DNA of 64,000 bases from Phallusia mammillata. Lineage: Eukaryota; Chordata; Ascidiacea; Phlebobranchia; Ascidiidae. How positions within the stretch are numbered: the first letter of the stretch is position 1; every line of letters begins with the position of its first letter. The stretch covers positions 1 through 64,000 of the forward strand of contig QLIY01000685.1 of assembly GCA_003260075.1 (NCBI GenBank), in the 5' to 3' direction. Made by a program: the position numbers and the translations under genes. Below, one piece after another: positions 63,870-64,000 of this stretch. The notes under the pieces were generated by a model. It was given only the letters and a program-made list of their open reading frames with translations. It was not told the origin of the DNA and searched no databases.

Positions 63870-64000
63870 TTGACTTGGTTGTGTTTTGGAAGCGTTTTAA
63901 AGTGGATTCTATTTAGTGGTGATCCTTAAGCAAAAATGGTTTAAATCAAACAAACTGTCAGGGGGGGGGGGTGGCATGCCGCCCATTAGTGGTAAGCGAA
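63785..64000. repeat. Duplicate start and two poly-G runs at the window edge
   Basis: TTAGTGGTAAGCGAA occurs at 63785-63799 and again at the window end (63986-64000). Between them lie 59 G (63809-63867) and 11 G (63961-63971). Another probable haplotype join, in an intron of the BHMT-type gene. Confidence 0.7.

Noticed and set aside
63731-63916. Open frame with poly-glycine at the right end
   Set aside because: It reads through the 59-G run in an intron of the BHMT-type gene.

Overview
The window reads as nuclear DNA of a compact, AT-rich animal genome. It is probably a chordate of the tunicate (ascidian) type. The reasons are short introns with canonical GT-AG borders, three Ikaros-family zinc-finger genes in one cluster, animal AMPK-alpha, NDRG and BHMT genes, and possible spliced-leader acceptors next to start codons. 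The species is an inference; no marker gene fixes it.

Layout. 1.2-14.8 kb (+): an 18-exon gene for a protein of about 1,212 residues that resembles the bacterial VioB/RebD (iminophenyl-pyruvate dimer synthase) family and carries its C-terminal ferritin-like diiron-type domain. This is the most unusual content of the window. 16.3-23.3 kb (+): two tandem paralogous membrane proteins with C-terminal PPxY motifs. 23.3-27.5 kb: no recognised gene. 27.5-37.3 kb (+): an NDRG-family gene with two alternative first exons. 40.3-46.2 kb (-): AMPK alpha catalytic subunit, convergent with NDRG. 47.7-50.0 kb (+), then 53.0-54.2 and 56.3-57.4 kb (both -): three Ikaros-like zinc-finger genes; the last two lie in a tandem segmental duplication. 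60.3 kb to the right edge (-): the C-terminal two thirds of a BHMT-type homocysteine methyltransferase.

Mobile DNA is dense. There are about 18 hAT-type MITEs, many with exact 8-bp target duplications. There is also a Helentron-like family with subterminal inverted repeats and stem-loops, a MULE-like pair built of subrepeat TIRs, a 5'-truncated LINE fragment, a tRNA-like SINE, and a tRNA-like core between 29-bp inverted repeats.

Assembly caution. Runs of 10-97 G or C recur, and many sit between two nearly identical copies of the same stretch. In the VioB-like gene and in AMPK this duplicates coding exons and breaks the frame. Dropping one copy restores phase, so these look like haplotype joins or no-signal sequence rather than biology. 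The genes are otherwise independent housekeeping or regulatory genes; I see no operon-like cooperation among them.
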